Of a stretch of 64,000 nt of DNA, positions 16,448-25,830 are shown piece by piece (position 1 is the stretch's first letter; the number at the start of each line of letters is the position of its first letter). Made by a program: the position numbers and the translations under genes. A model generated the notes under the pieces. The model was not told where the DNA came from. It saw only the letters and a list, made by a program, of their open reading frames with translations, and did no database searches. Source of the DNA: Acidovorax sp. YS12. GTDB lineage: Bacteria > Pseudomonadota > Gammaproteobacteria > Burkholderiales > Burkholderiaceae_C. Location of the stretch: NCBI GenBank assembly GCA_021496925.1, contig CP053915.1, positions 4,739,501-4,803,500 on the forward strand, in the 5' to 3' direction.

Positions 16448-18208
16448 ATGAGTGCGCACGACACGGCTGCGGCCGTCCCTTCCTCCCCGTCTGCATCTTC
16501 CGGCCCGCTGCGCCGCATCCTCCACCCGGTACGCGGCCGGCTGGCCTGCGCGGCCGTGCTGGCCGCCGTGGGTTCCATGCTCGCCCTGGTGCCGCTGGCG
16601 GGCATCGCGCACGTTGCGCGCATCGCCCGGGGCCAGGGCGGCGGCAGCGTCGGGCCGGTGGTCGCGGCCAGCGTGGCCTGCCTGTTCGCGGGCATGGCGC
16701 TGGTGCTCGCGGGCGAGCTGGTGGCGCACCTGGCCGACAACCGGCTCACCCACGGCTTGCGTGTGGCGGCCGCGCGCAGGCTGGCGCAGGCGCCGCTGGG
16801 CTGGTTCACCAGCCGGGCGTCGGGCGAGGTCAAGCAGGCCATGCAGGACGACATCGCCACGCTGCACGGCCTGACCGCGCACTTCTACACCGCCGTGGGG
16901 CGGGCCGTGGGCGCGGTGGGGGTGTCGGTGGTCTATCTGTTTGCGCTGGACTGGCGCCTGGCGATTGCGGCGCTGCTGCCGTTTCCGGGGTTCTTCGTGT
17001 TCCTGCGGCGGGCCATGCAGGCCAGCGGGGCAGGCATGCAGGCATTTGCCGAGCGGCTCGGGCGCATCAACAGCGCGACGGTGGAGTTCGTCGGCGGCAT
17101 TCCGGTCGTCAAGGCGTTCGGCGCGGCAGGCACGGCGCATGGCGGCTACCGCGAGGCGGTCGATGGCTTCGCCGAGGCGTTCGCGGATTTCACGCGCCCG
17201 CTGGTGGCGTCCATGGCCCACGCGCACGCCATGGTCGCGCCGGTGACGGTGCTGGGCGTGGTGCTGACTTTCGGCGCGGCGTTCGTGGGCCTGGGCTGGA
17301 TGGCGCCGGTGGACGTGCTGCCGTTCGCGCTGGTGGCGCCGGGCATCTGCGCGCCGCTGCTGTTGCTGCATACGCTGCTGCACGACCTGCAAGGCGCCGC
17401 CGGTGCCGCGCAGCGCGTGCTGGCGCTGCTGGAAACGCCGGTGCTGGCGCAGCCTGCGCCAGGCCAGCAGCAGGTGCCCGTGGGCCATGCGGTGCGCTTC
17501 GAGAACGTGGGCTATGGCTACGGCGATGGCCACCGGGTGCTGTCGGGCATCAGTTTCACGCTGGAGCCGGGCACGGTGACGGCCATCGTCGGCCCGTCGG
17601 GCGCGGGCAAGTCCACGCTGGCGCGGCTGCTGCTGCGCTTCTTCGATCCGGATGAGGGGCGCATCACGCTCGGTGGCGTCGATCTGCGCCACATCGAGGC
17701 GTCGCAGCTCTACCGCCGCATCGGCTTCGTGCTGCAGGACGTGCGGCTGGTCCACGCCAGCGTGCGCGACAACATCGCGTTGGGGCGGCCTTCGGCCAGC
17801 CAGCAAGAGATCGAGGACGCCGCGCGCGCGGCGAACATCCACGCGCGCATCCTGGCGCTGCCGCGTGGCTACGACGCCGTGGTGGGCGAGGACGCACAGT
17901 TCTCCGGCGGCGAGCGCCAGCGCGTGAGCATCGCGCGCGCCGTGCTGCTCGACCCGCCCGTGCTGGTGCTCGACGAAGCCACGGCCGCCGCCGACGCGGG
18001 CAACGAGGCCGCCATCCAGGACGCGCTGTCGCGCTTCGCGCAGGGGCGCACGCTGCTGGTCATCGCGCACCGGCTCGACACGGTGGCGCAGGCCGACCGC
18101 ATCCTCGTGCTCGATGGCGGCGTGGTCGTGGCGCAGGGGCGCCATGCCGAGCTGCTGGCGCAGGGCGGGCGCTATGCGCGGCTGTGGGCCGAGGGCCAGC
18201 CATGCTGA
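16448..18208 (+). CDS. ABC transporter half (TMD-NBD), IrtA/YbtP-like
   Basis: 586 residues: an ABC-exporter-type membrane domain with about six helices (residues 30-310) followed by a nucleotide-binding domain. Walker A is GPSGAGKST, the signature is SGGERQR and Walker B is VLVLDEATAAAD. Exporter-fold pairs next to siderophore genes (IrtAB of mycobacteria, YbtPQ of Yersinia) act as importers of ferric siderophores at the inner membrane. The order here (two such halves, siderophore permeases, receptor, siderophore-interacting reductase) fits that type. Import rather than export is inferred from context. Confidence 0.8.
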   Translation: MSAHDTAAAVPSSPSASSGPLRRILHPVRGRLACAAVLAAVGSMLALVPLAGIAHVARIARGQGGGSVGPVVAASVACLFAGMALVLAGELVAHLADNRLTHGLRVAAARRLAQAPLGWFTSRASGEVKQAMQDDIATLHGLTAHFYTAVGRAVGAVGVSVVYLFALDWRLAIAALLPFPGFFVFLRRAMQASGAGMQAFAERLGRINSATVEFVGGIPVVKAFGAAGTAHGGYREAVDGFAEAFADFTRPLVASMAHAHAMVAPVTVLGVVLTFGAAFVGLGWMAPVDVLPFALVAPGICAPLLLLHTLLHDLQGAAGAAQRVLALLETPVLAQPAPGQQQVPVGHAVRFENVGYGYGDGHRVLSGISFTLEPGTVTAIVGPSGAGKSTLARLLLRFFDPDEGRITLGGVDLRHIEASQLYRRIGFVLQDVRLVHASVRDNIALGRPSASQQEIEDAARAANIHARILALPRGYDAVVGEDAQFSGGERQRVSIARAVLLDPPVLVLDEATAAADAGNEAAIQDALSRFAQGRTLLVIAHRLDTVAQADRILVLDGGVVVAQGRHAELLAQGGRYARLWAEGQPC

Positions 18209-19917
18209 AAACCTTCATCCAGTTGCTGGGCGAGGACGCCCGCCTGCTGCGCCGCTACGCCTGGATGGCCGTGGCCTATGGCGTGCTCTGCGGCCTGGCC
18301 ATCGCCGCGCTGGTGCCGGTGCTCACGCACCTGCTGGCGGGCGACGCGCGCGCCGCCGCGCCGTGGCTGGCCGCGCTGCTGGCCGGTGTGGCCGTCTGCT
18401 GGGGCTGGCGCCGCCGCGTGGAGCAGGCAGGCGTGCGCGTGGGCGTGGCCGTGCTGCAAGGCGGGCGGCATCGCCTGGGCGCGCATGTGGCGCGCCTGCC
18501 CGTGGGCTGGTTCACGCCGCAGAACACGGCACGCATCGGCCACATCGTCACGCAGGGGATGATGGCCGTGGCGCAGTTGCCCGCGCACGTGTTCACGCCG
18601 GTCATCGGTGGCGTGGTGACGCCGCTGGCCATCGTGGCCGCCCTGTTCGCGCTGAACGCGCGGCTGGGCCTGATCGCGCTGGCGGCGCTGCCGCTGCTGG
18701 CCGGGGTGTTCGCGCTCACGGCGCGGCTGGCGCGGCGGGCCGACGCGGCGTTCCACGGCCATTTTGCCGAGGCGAGCCAGCGCATGGTGGAGTTCGCGCA
18801 GGCGCAGCCGGTGCTGCGCGCCTTTGGGGGGGAGGGCGGCGGCACGCGCTTTCTGGCGCAGGCGGTGGCGCGGCAGCGCCAAGCGGGCCTGCGGCTGATC
18901 GTGCTGTCGGCCCTGTCCGCCGTGCTCACTGCCTGGGCCGTGCAGGCCGTGTTCGCGGTCTTGCTGTTGGCTGGCGCGCTGTGGCTGGATGGCGAAGTGG
19001 CCGGCACCCTCGCCGCGCTGCTGCTGGTGGTGCGCTTCATCGACCCGCTGCTGGAAGTGGCGGGCTATGGCGAGGTGCTGCGCGGTGCGCGCGGGCAGCT
19101 CGATGCGGTGCGCGCCATCTTCGCCGTCGAACCCCTGCCGCAGCCGAGCGCGCCGCAAGCGCCTGCCGATGCGTCCATCGAACTGCGCGGCGTGCATTTC
19201 CGCTACGAACCCGGCGCGCCCGAGGTGCTGCGTGGCGTGAACCTGCGCATCGCGCCCGGCAGCATGGCCGCGCTGATCGGCGAATCCGGCTCGGGCAAGA
19301 CCACGCTGGTGCGGCTGATCGCGCGCTTCTTCGACGTGGATGCGGGCAGCGTGTGCATTGGCGGCGTGGACGTGCGCCAGATGACGGACGCGCAACGGGC
19401 CGCGCAGATCAGCCAGATCTTCCAGGACAGCACGCTGTTCGCGGGCAGCATCGCCGACAACATCCGCATTGGCAAGCCCGGCGCCAGCGATGCCGAGGTG
19501 GCGGAAGCCGCGCGGCAGGCGGGCGTGGAGGGGATCGGGCTGGACACGCCGGTCGGCGAAGGCGGCGCGCGCCTGTCGGGCGGCGAGCGCCAGCGCATCG
19601 CCGTCGCCCGCGCGCTCATCAAGGACGCGCCGATCCTGCTGGTGGACGAAGCCACCGCCGCGCTGGACGCGGAGAACCAGGCCGTCATCGCCGCAACGCT
19701 GGCGCGGCTGCGCGGGCGGCGCACGCTGGTCGTGATCGCGCACCAGCTCTCCACGGTGGCGATGGCCGACCAGATCGTGGTGCTCGAAGGCGGCCAGATC
19801 GCTGAGCAGGGCACGCCCGCGCAGTTGCGCGCGCGCCAGGGGCGCTACGCCCGCTTCCTGGCCCAGCGCGAGGCCGCCAAGGGCTGGCGCATCGCACCGG
19901 GCGAGGGGCCGTGCTGA
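18202..19917 (+). CDS. ABC transporter half (TMD-NBD), IrtB/YbtQ-like
   Basis: 571 residues, same TMD-NBD plan as the preceding gene, whose stop it overlaps by 7 nt (ATGCTGA). The membrane domain spans roughly residues 15-310. Walker A is GESGSGKTT, the signature is LSGGERQR and Walker B is ILLVDEATAALD. The two proteins should form a heterodimer. It differs from its partner enough to be an old duplication rather than a recent one. The next gene starts on its stop codon (TGATG, 19915-19919). Confidence 0.8.
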   Translation: MLKTFIQLLGEDARLLRRYAWMAVAYGVLCGLAIAALVPVLTHLLAGDARAAAPWLAALLAGVAVCWGWRRRVEQAGVRVGVAVLQGGRHRLGAHVARLPVGWFTPQNTARIGHIVTQGMMAVAQLPAHVFTPVIGGVVTPLAIVAALFALNARLGLIALAALPLLAGVFALTARLARRADAAFHGHFAEASQRMVEFAQAQPVLRAFGGEGGGTRFLAQAVARQRQAGLRLIVLSALSAVLTAWAVQAVFAVLLLAGALWLDGEVAGTLAALLLVVRFIDPLLEVAGYGEVLRGARGQLDAVRAIFAVEPLPQPSAPQAPADASIELRGVHFRYEPGAPEVLRGVNLRIAPGSMAALIGESGSGKTTLVRLIARFFDVDAGSVCIGGVDVRQMTDAQRAAQISQIFQDSTLFAGSIADNIRIGKPGASDAEVAEAARQAGVEGIGLDTPVGEGGARLSGGERQRIAVARALIKDAPILLVDEATAALDAENQAVIAATLARLRGRRTLVVIAHQLSTVAMADQIVVLEGGQIAEQGTPAQLRARQGRYARFLAQREAAKGWRIAPGEGPC

Positions 19918-20846
19918 TGCCCGTGCGCCTGCTGTTCCTGTTCATCGCGCTCTGCGGCGCCTCGCTGCTGATCGGCGCGCGGCAACTGACGTGGCCGCTG
20001 CCCGCCGATGCCTGGCTGACGTTGACGGCCAGCCGCCTGCCGCGCCTGGTGGCGCTGGTGCTGACGGGCGTGGGGCTGTCGGTGTGCGGCGTGATCCTGC
20101 AGCACATCGTGCGCAACAAGTTCGTCGAGCCGGGCACTTCGGGCGGGCTGGATGCGGCCAAGCTCGGCATCCTGGTGTCGCTGACCGTGCTGCCCGCCAC
20201 GGGTACGGCGGGGCGCATGCTGTTCGCGCTGGTGTTCTGCTTCGCGGCCAGCCTGCTCTACGTCGCCATCATCCGGCGCATCCGCTTCAGGAACACGGTG
20301 CTGGTGCCCGTGGTCGGCCTGATGTACAGCAGCGTGCTCAGCGCCGTGGCGGAGTTCTACGCCTGGCGCCACAACATCCTGCAAAGCATGCAGGGCTGGC
20401 TGCTGGGCGACTTCTCGCGCGTGGTGCAGGGCCATTACGAGATCCTCTACGTCATCGTGCCCGTGGTGGCGCTGGCCTACTTGTACGCGCACCGCTTCAC
20501 CGTGCTGGGCATGGGCGAGGACATGGCCGCCAGCCTGGGCCTGGGCTACGCGGCCACGGCGGCCGTGGGGCTGGTGCTGGTGGCGGTGACGGTATCGGCC
20601 ACGGTCATCGCCGTGGGCGCGATTCCCTTCGTCGGGCTGGTCGTGCCGCAACTGGTGGCCCTGCGCCGGGGCGACAACCTGGGCCGCACGCTGCCCATCG
20701 TCGCGTTCGGCGGCGCCGCGCTGCTGCTGGCCTGCGACATCCTGGGGCGCTTGCTGATGTACCCGTTCGAGGTGCCGATCGGCCTCACGGCGGGCGGCGT
20801 GGGTGGGGCGCTTTTTCTCGTACTGATTTTGCGAGGATTGCGGTGA
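19917..20846 (+). CDS. Ferric-siderophore ABC transporter permease, FecCD family (first)
   Basis: 309 residues from ATG 19917, with a GAGGGG site 8 nt upstream and the ATG overlapping the previous stop. It is highly hydrophobic with about nine helices. FecCD hallmarks are RLPRLVALVLTGVGLSVCG (residues 38-56) and the coupling region VGAIPFVGLVVPQLV. It forms the importer channel with the following permease, and they resemble FatD/FatC or CeuB/CeuC pairs more than single BtuC proteins. Confidence 0.87.
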   Translation: MPVRLLFLFIALCGASLLIGARQLTWPLPADAWLTLTASRLPRLVALVLTGVGLSVCGVILQHIVRNKFVEPGTSGGLDAAKLGILVSLTVLPATGTAGRMLFALVFCFAASLLYVAIIRRIRFRNTVLVPVVGLMYSSVLSAVAEFYAWRHNILQSMQGWLLGDFSRVVQGHYEILYVIVPVVALAYLYAHRFTVLGMGEDMAASLGLGYAATAAVGLVLVAVTVSATVIAVGAIPFVGLVVPQLVALRRGDNLGRTLPIVAFGGAALLLACDILGRLLMYPFEVPIGLTAGGVGGALFLVLILRGLR

Positions 20847-21793
20847 TGCGCAGCGGCAGACTGTGGATGTTCTGGCTCGCGGCCGCCGTGCTGGCCGGGG
20901 CCTTCGTGTTCGCGGGCGCGGGGCTGGACTTCGGCTACGTGATCCCGAAGCGGCTGGTGCGGCTGGCGGCCATCGCCGTGGGCGGCGTGTGCGTGGCGCT
21001 GTCGGCCATCGTGTTCCAGACGCTGGCGGGCAACCGCATCCTCACGCCCGCCATCCTGGGCTACGAGGCGGTCTATCTGCTGTGGCAGTCATTGTTGCTG
21101 CTGCTGTTGGGCACCGAGGGGCTGGCGGCGCTGGGCGTAGGCGGCAACTTCGCCGTCTCCATCGCGCTGATGCTCGGCTACTCCTGGGCGCTGCAGCGCT
21201 GGCTGTTGCGCAGCGGCGCGAACGACGTGTATCTGTTGCTGCTGCTCGGGCTGGTGCTGACGATGGTGATCGGCACCTTCACGCAGTTCGTGCAGTTGCG
21301 CATCAGCCCCGGCGAGTTCGCCGTGTTCCAGGGCTTGAGCCATGCCTCGTTCAACCGCGCGCGGCCCGAGACGCTGGCGCTCTCGGCCCTGGCGGTCGCC
21401 GCCGTGTGCCTGGCGGCGCGCAGGAGCCTGCCGGTGCTCGACGTGCTGGCGCTGGGGCGCGAGCAGGCCCTCTCGCTCGGCGTGGACCACGCGCGCCAAG
21501 TGCGGCGGCACCTCGCGCTGATCGCGGTGCTGGTGGCGGTGTCCACCAGCCTCATCGGGCCGACGGCGTTCCTGGGCATCTTCGTCGCGCACATCGCCTA
21601 CGCGCTGGCGGGCAGCAGCCGCCACCGGGCCACGCTGCCGCTGGGCTGCGCGGTCGCCATCGCCATCTTCCTCGCCGCGCAGCTCCTGGTGGAGCACGCC
21701 TTCAACTACCAGACCACCGTCAGCATCCTCGTGAATCTGGTGTGCGGCGCGTACTTTCTCGCGCTGGTGGTGCGCGGCCGGGGCACCGCATGA
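20846..21793 (+). CDS. Ferric-siderophore ABC transporter permease, FecCD family (second)
   Basis: 315 residues. ATG 20846 overlaps the upstream TGA. It is strongly hydrophobic. The FecCD signatures are KRLVRLAAIAVGGVCVALS near residue 32 and the cytoplasmic coupling segment SLIGPTAFLGIFVAHIAYALAG near residue 230. It is the partner permease of the gene before it, and its stop overlaps the start of the ATPase gene (ATGA at 21790-21793). Confidence 0.87.
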   Translation: MRSGRLWMFWLAAAVLAGAFVFAGAGLDFGYVIPKRLVRLAAIAVGGVCVALSAIVFQTLAGNRILTPAILGYEAVYLLWQSLLLLLLGTEGLAALGVGGNFAVSIALMLGYSWALQRWLLRSGANDVYLLLLLGLVLTMVIGTFTQFVQLRISPGEFAVFQGLSHASFNRARPETLALSALAVAAVCLAARRSLPVLDVLALGREQALSLGVDHARQVRRHLALIAVLVAVSTSLIGPTAFLGIFVAHIAYALAGSSRHRATLPLGCAVAIAIFLAAQLLVEHAFNYQTTVSILVNLVCGAYFLALVVRGRGTA

Positions 21794-22560
21794 TTACCGT
21801 CCGCAATCTCCACAAAGCCTACGGCGCCAAGACGGTGCTGTCGGGCATCAGCACCGCGTTTCCGGCGCGGCGCATCACCTCGCTCATCGGCCCCAATGGC
21901 GCGGGCAAGTCCACGCTGCTGATGCTCATGGCGCGGCTGCTGCCGCCCAGCGGCGGCGAGGTGCTGCTGGATGGCCGCAGCGTGGCCGGCATCCGCACCG
22001 GGGAATACGCCCGCCACGTCGCCACCCTGCGGCAGTCGCCCGGCTTCAGCATGCGCCTCACGGTCGAGGAACTCGTTGCCTTCGGGCGCTTTCCGCACAG
22101 CCGGGGCGCGCTCACGCCCGAGGATCGCCGCGCCATCGACGAAGCCATCGCCTTCCTGGCGCTGGAGCCGCTGCGCGGCGCCTACATCGACGAAATCAGC
22201 GGCGGCCAGCGCCAGATGGCGTTCCTCGCGATGACCATCGCGCAGCAGACGCCCGTGCTGCTGCTCGACGAGCCGCTCAACAACCTCGACATGAAGCACG
22301 CCGTGCAGATCATGCGCGCGCTGCGCCGCCTGTGCGACGAGCAGGGGCGCACCGTGGTGCTGGTGATCCACGACATCAACTTCGCCGCCAATTACTCCGA
22401 CCACATCGTCGCGCTCAAGGGCGGCGCGATGCACGCGAGCGGCCCCACCGGCGAGGTCGTGACCGAGGCGCGGCTGCGCGATCTGTACGGGCTGGACTTC
22501 GAGATCGTGCGCGGCGCGCGCGGCTGCCTTTGCAACTACTTCAATCCTCGGGACAACTGA
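21790..22560 (+). CDS. Ferric-siderophore ABC transporter ATP-binding protein, FepC family
   Basis: 256 residues. Walker A is GPNGAGKST near residue 35, the signature is ISGGQRQMAFLAM, Walker B is LLLDEPLNNLD and the switch His lies in VIHDIN. The NNLDMKH stretch is typical of FatE/CeuD/VctC-type iron ATPases. A C-terminal pair of cysteines (GCLCNYFNP) is odd for this family and could bind metal or be incidental. It powers the two FecCD permeases. Confidence 0.87.
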   Translation: MITVRNLHKAYGAKTVLSGISTAFPARRITSLIGPNGAGKSTLLMLMARLLPPSGGEVLLDGRSVAGIRTGEYARHVATLRQSPGFSMRLTVEELVAFGRFPHSRGALTPEDRRAIDEAIAFLALEPLRGAYIDEISGGQRQMAFLAMTIAQQTPVLLLDEPLNNLDMKHAVQIMRALRRLCDEQGRTVVLVIHDINFAANYSDHIVALKGGAMHASGPTGEVVTEARLRDLYGLDFEIVRGARGCLCNYFNPRDN

Positions 22561-22562
22561 CC

Positions 22563-23480
22563 ATGCACCTTCCACGCAGAAGCCTTCTTCTGGCCGCCGC
22601 CGCCATGCCGCTGCTCCCTGCCAGGGCGGCCATCACCATCCGGCACAAGCTCGGCACCACCGTCATCCCGCGCCCGCCGCAGCGCGTGGCGGCGCTGGAG
22701 ATGAACGAGGTGGACTTCCTCGACCAGCTCGGCGTGCCGGTCGCGGGCATGGTCAAGGACTACGTGCCGCACTTCCTCGCGCGCTACAAGGACGATGCGA
22801 ACGTGCGGGACCTGGGCGCCATCGTCCAGCCGAACCTGGAGCGCGTGCATGCGCTGCGGCCCGACCTGATCCTCATCACGCCGCTGCAAGCCAACCACTA
22901 CCAGGAGCTGGCCGAGATCGCGCCCACGCTGCATTTCGACGTGGACTTCCGCAACAGCCAGCACCGCCACATCGAGGTGGTGCGCGAGCACCTGCTGACG
23001 CTGGGCCGCATCTTCGGCAAGGAAGCCCTGGCACAGCAAAAGGCCGCGCAGCTCGACGCCAAGGTGCAGCAGGCCCGCCGCGTGACCGAAGGCCGGGCCG
23101 AGCGCGCGCTGATCGTGCTGCACAACAACGGCGCGTTCAGCGCCTTCGGCCAGCAGTCGCGCTATGGCTTCGTCTTCAGCGCGCTGGGCGTGCAGTCCGC
23201 CAGCGCGGCGGTGGAGAGCAGCCTGCACGGCCAGCCCGTCTCCAGCGAATTCATCCAGCAGGCCGACCCCGACATCCTCTACGTGGTGGACCGCACCGCC
23301 GTGATGGAGCGCCGCCCGGTCATGAGCGCGCAGCAGCTCGCCAACCCGCTGCTGCGCCAGACCAAGGCGTGGAAGAGCGGCCGCGTGGTCTTCGCCGATG
23401 CCGACGCCTGGTACATCACCGGCGCCAGCCCGGCGTCCCTGCAACGGCTGATCGACGACGTGGTCCGGGGCTACCGCTGA
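22563..23480 (+). CDS. Periplasmic ferric-siderophore-binding protein
   Basis: 305 residues starting 2 nt after the ATPase stop. A signal peptide (RRSLLLAAAAMPLLPARA) has a paired Arg but only weak Tat character. The mature protein has the class III binding-protein plan: PQRVAALEMNEVDFLDQLGVPVAG near residue 40, LRPDLILI in the first lobe, a long connecting helix around residues 155-180 and a C-terminal lobe with DILYVVDRTAV. It is close in plan to FatB/CeuE/VctP, which bind catecholate or other siderophores. It delivers ligand to the FecCD permease pair. Confidence 0.85.
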   Translation: MHLPRRSLLLAAAAMPLLPARAAITIRHKLGTTVIPRPPQRVAALEMNEVDFLDQLGVPVAGMVKDYVPHFLARYKDDANVRDLGAIVQPNLERVHALRPDLILITPLQANHYQELAEIAPTLHFDVDFRNSQHRHIEVVREHLLTLGRIFGKEALAQQKAAQLDAKVQQARRVTEGRAERALIVLHNNGAFSAFGQQSRYGFVFSALGVQSASAAVESSLHGQPVSSEFIQQADPDILYVVDRTAVMERRPVMSAQQLANPLLRQTKAWKSGRVVFADADAWYITGASPASLQRLIDDVVRGYR

Positions 23481-23532
23481 TCCGCAGGCCGCTTTTTTCT
23501 CTCAACTTCTCGCAACCTTGAAGGAAACCGCC

Positions 23533-25710
23533 ATGGCCCAACGTCGCCATATCCAACGCAACGCACGCCCGTTGTTCGCCCTGAGCGCCATCGCCGCCGC
23601 GCTGGTCGCCCCGCAGGCGCTGGCGCAGACCGCGCAACCAGCGCAAACAGCGCAGCAGGAGTCCGCCACGCTCTCCACCGTCACCGTGCAGGACAAGGCC
23701 CAGACGCCCACCGCGCCCTATGCGGGCGGGCAGGTCACTTCCGGCGGGCGCATGGGTTTTCTGGGTGACAAGGACATCATGGAAACCCCGTTCTCCGTCA
23801 TCACCTACACCGAGCAGTTCATCGAAGACCAGCAGGCCACGGACATTACCGGCGTGATCGCCAGGACCGACCCCACGGTGTTCACCAGCGGCATCGCCGG
23901 CGAGAGCAACGAGGGCTATTCGATTCGCGGCTTTACGTCGAGCATCAACGACGTGACCTTGAACGGCCTGGCCGGCATGGCGCCGTACTACCGCAGCAGC
24001 CTCGAGATGTTCGGGCGCATCGAAGTCATGAAGGGGCCGTCGGCCATGCTCGGCGGCATGCTGCCCAAGGGCTCGGTGGGCGGCTCGGTCAACTTGGTGA
24101 CCAAGCGCGCGGGCAACGAGCCGGTGACGCGCCTGACCACCAGCTATAGCGGGCAATCGCTGTTCGGCGGCCACATCGACCTGGGGCGGCGCTTTGGCGA
24201 GGACGGGCAGTTCGGCGTGCGCTTCAACGGCGTTTACCGCGACGGCGAGACCGCCGTGCACGACCAGGACCGCAAGGCCACCCTGGCATCGCTGGGGCTG
24301 GACTGGCGCAGCTCCCGCGTGCGCCTGTCGGCTGACCTGTACCGCAGCAACGACCACGGCAATGGCCTGACCCGTGGCCTGGGGCTGGCCGCCGGGCTGG
24401 CGATTCCCACGCCGCCCAGGCCCACTGTCACGTGGAACCCGCCCTGGGCCTTCTTCGACACGGTGGACAAAGGCGTGATGGCGCGCGGCGAGTTCGACAT
24501 CAGCGACCAGCTCACGGCCTATGCCGCAGCGGGCATCAGCAAGACCGCGTTCCAGTCCAACATGGGCACGGGCAACATCATCAACGCGGCGGGCGACTTC
24601 ACCATCAACTTCAGCGGCGTGAGCGACGAGGTGGAGCGCAAGTCGGCCGAGGTGGGCCTCAAGGGGCGGCTGCGCACGGGCGACGTGGGCCACCAGTTTG
24701 CGCTGAACGTCACGCACTACACCGAGGATTATTTGCTGCGGGGCTTCCGCAACAGCCTGGGTGCAACGGGCTGGACCACCAACATCTACAACCCCGTCTG
24801 GGGCAGCAACCCCGGCACCACGTACCCTGCCCTGACCCGGACCGAAACGGGTATGACCAGCTTTGGCGTGGCAGACACCATGTCCTTCCTGCAAGACCGG
24901 CTGCAGCTCACGCTGGGCGTGCGCCACCAGAGCGCTTCCACCGACAGCTACCTTGCGCCCACCGGTGCGCGCACCAGCACCTATGACAAGAGCGCCACCA
25001 CGCCCGCAGCGGCCGTGCTGTTCAAGGCCACGGACAAGCTGTCGGTGTATGGCAACCTCATCCAGGGCCTGAGCCAGGGCTCCACTGCCCCGGCCACCGC
25101 AGCCAATGCGGGCGAGGTCTTCCCGCCGTACAAGAGCAAGCAAATGGAAGTGGGTGCCAAGCTCGACCTGGGCAACTTCGCCCACACCGTCAGCCTGTTC
25201 GAGATCAAGCGCCCCAGCAGCTATACCGACCCGGCCACCAACGTCTTCGCGTTCGGCGGCGAGCAGCGCAACCGGGGCGTTGAATGGGGCTTCTTCGGTA
25301 CGCCTGTGCGCGGCGTGCGCCTGATGGGCGGCGTTGCCTATACCGATGCCAAGATCACCAAAGCCGCAGTCGCCGCCAGCGAGGGCAAGCAGGCCACCGG
25401 CGCGCCCAAGTGGCAAGGCAAGCTGGGTGCCGAATGGGACGTGCCAGCCGCCCCTGGCCTGACGCTGACCGCCAACGCCAACGCGGCCAGCAAGCGCTAC
25501 TTCAACGCCACCAACACCCTGTGGGTGCCGGGCGGCACCACCTGCGACCTGGGGGCGCGCTACGCCACCAAGGCCGCCGGCTACCCCTTGATCTTGCGCG
25601 CCAGCGTGACCAACGTGGCCAACAAGGCTTACTGGTCGCAAGCGAACTTTGGCGGCCTGGGGCTGGGTGCGCCGCGCACCTTGACACTGTCGGCAGCGGT
25701 GGACTTCTGA
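23533..25710 (+). CDS. TonB-dependent siderophore receptor
   Basis: 725 residues. ATG 23533 has AAGGAA 7 nt upstream. The signal peptide ends at PQALAQ, the TonB box is STVTVQDK (near residue 55), then a plug domain (residues 75-185, with VMKGPSAMLGGMLPKGSVGG) and a 22-strand-type barrel ending in a C-terminal Phe (AAVDF). There is no N-terminal signalling (STN) domain, so it does not itself transduce to a sigma factor. A 12-bp hairpin closes the transcript at 25717-25753. It takes a ferric siderophore across the outer membrane for the importer encoded upstream. Confidence 0.9.
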   Translation: MAQRRHIQRNARPLFALSAIAAALVAPQALAQTAQPAQTAQQESATLSTVTVQDKAQTPTAPYAGGQVTSGGRMGFLGDKDIMETPFSVITYTEQFIEDQQATDITGVIARTDPTVFTSGIAGESNEGYSIRGFTSSINDVTLNGLAGMAPYYRSSLEMFGRIEVMKGPSAMLGGMLPKGSVGGSVNLVTKRAGNEPVTRLTTSYSGQSLFGGHIDLGRRFGEDGQFGVRFNGVYRDGETAVHDQDRKATLASLGLDWRSSRVRLSADLYRSNDHGNGLTRGLGLAAGLAIPTPPRPTVTWNPPWAFFDTVDKGVMARGEFDISDQLTAYAAAGISKTAFQSNMGTGNIINAAGDFTINFSGVSDEVERKSAEVGLKGRLRTGDVGHQFALNVTHYTEDYLLRGFRNSLGATGWTTNIYNPVWGSNPGTTYPALTRTETGMTSFGVADTMSFLQDRLQLTLGVRHQSASTDSYLAPTGARTSTYDKSATTPAAAVLFKATDKLSVYGNLIQGLSQGSTAPATAANAGEVFPPYKSKQMEVGAKLDLGNFAHTVSLFEIKRPSSYTDPATNVFAFGGEQRNRGVEWGFFGTPVRGVRLMGGVAYTDAKITKAAVAASEGKQATGAPKWQGKLGAEWDVPAAPGLTLTANANAASKRYFNATNTLWVPGGTTCDLGARYATKAAGYPLILRASVTNVANKAYWSQANFGGLGLGAPRTLTLSAAVDF

Positions 25711-25716
25711 CGCCGG

Positions 25717-25753
25717 GCCGCCATGGGCCGCCGGGAAGGCAGCCCATGGCGGC
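25717..25753 (+). terminator. Hairpin terminator after the siderophore receptor gene
   Basis: Perfect 12-bp stem GCCGCCATGGGC / GCCCATGGCGGC with a 13-nt loop, starting 7 nt after the stop codon and followed by TGATTGTTTGAGGTGTTTT. The stem is strong and the T-rich tail is moderate. Confidence 0.65.
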
Positions 25754-25766
25754 TGATTGTTTGAGG

Positions 25767-25813
25767 TGTTTTGGCCTCCAGCGCCCGTCCTGCAAGCGCG
25801 GGCAGCTATGGCT
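25767..25813 (-). repeat. Interspersed palindromic repeat, copy E
   Basis: Plus strand reads TTGGCCTCCAGCGCCCGTCC then TGCAAGCGCGGGCAGCTATGG. Reverse orientation; it lies between the convergent receptor and SIP genes. Confidence 0.75.
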
Positions 25814-25830
25814 TTGGTAGCTCTCCGGCG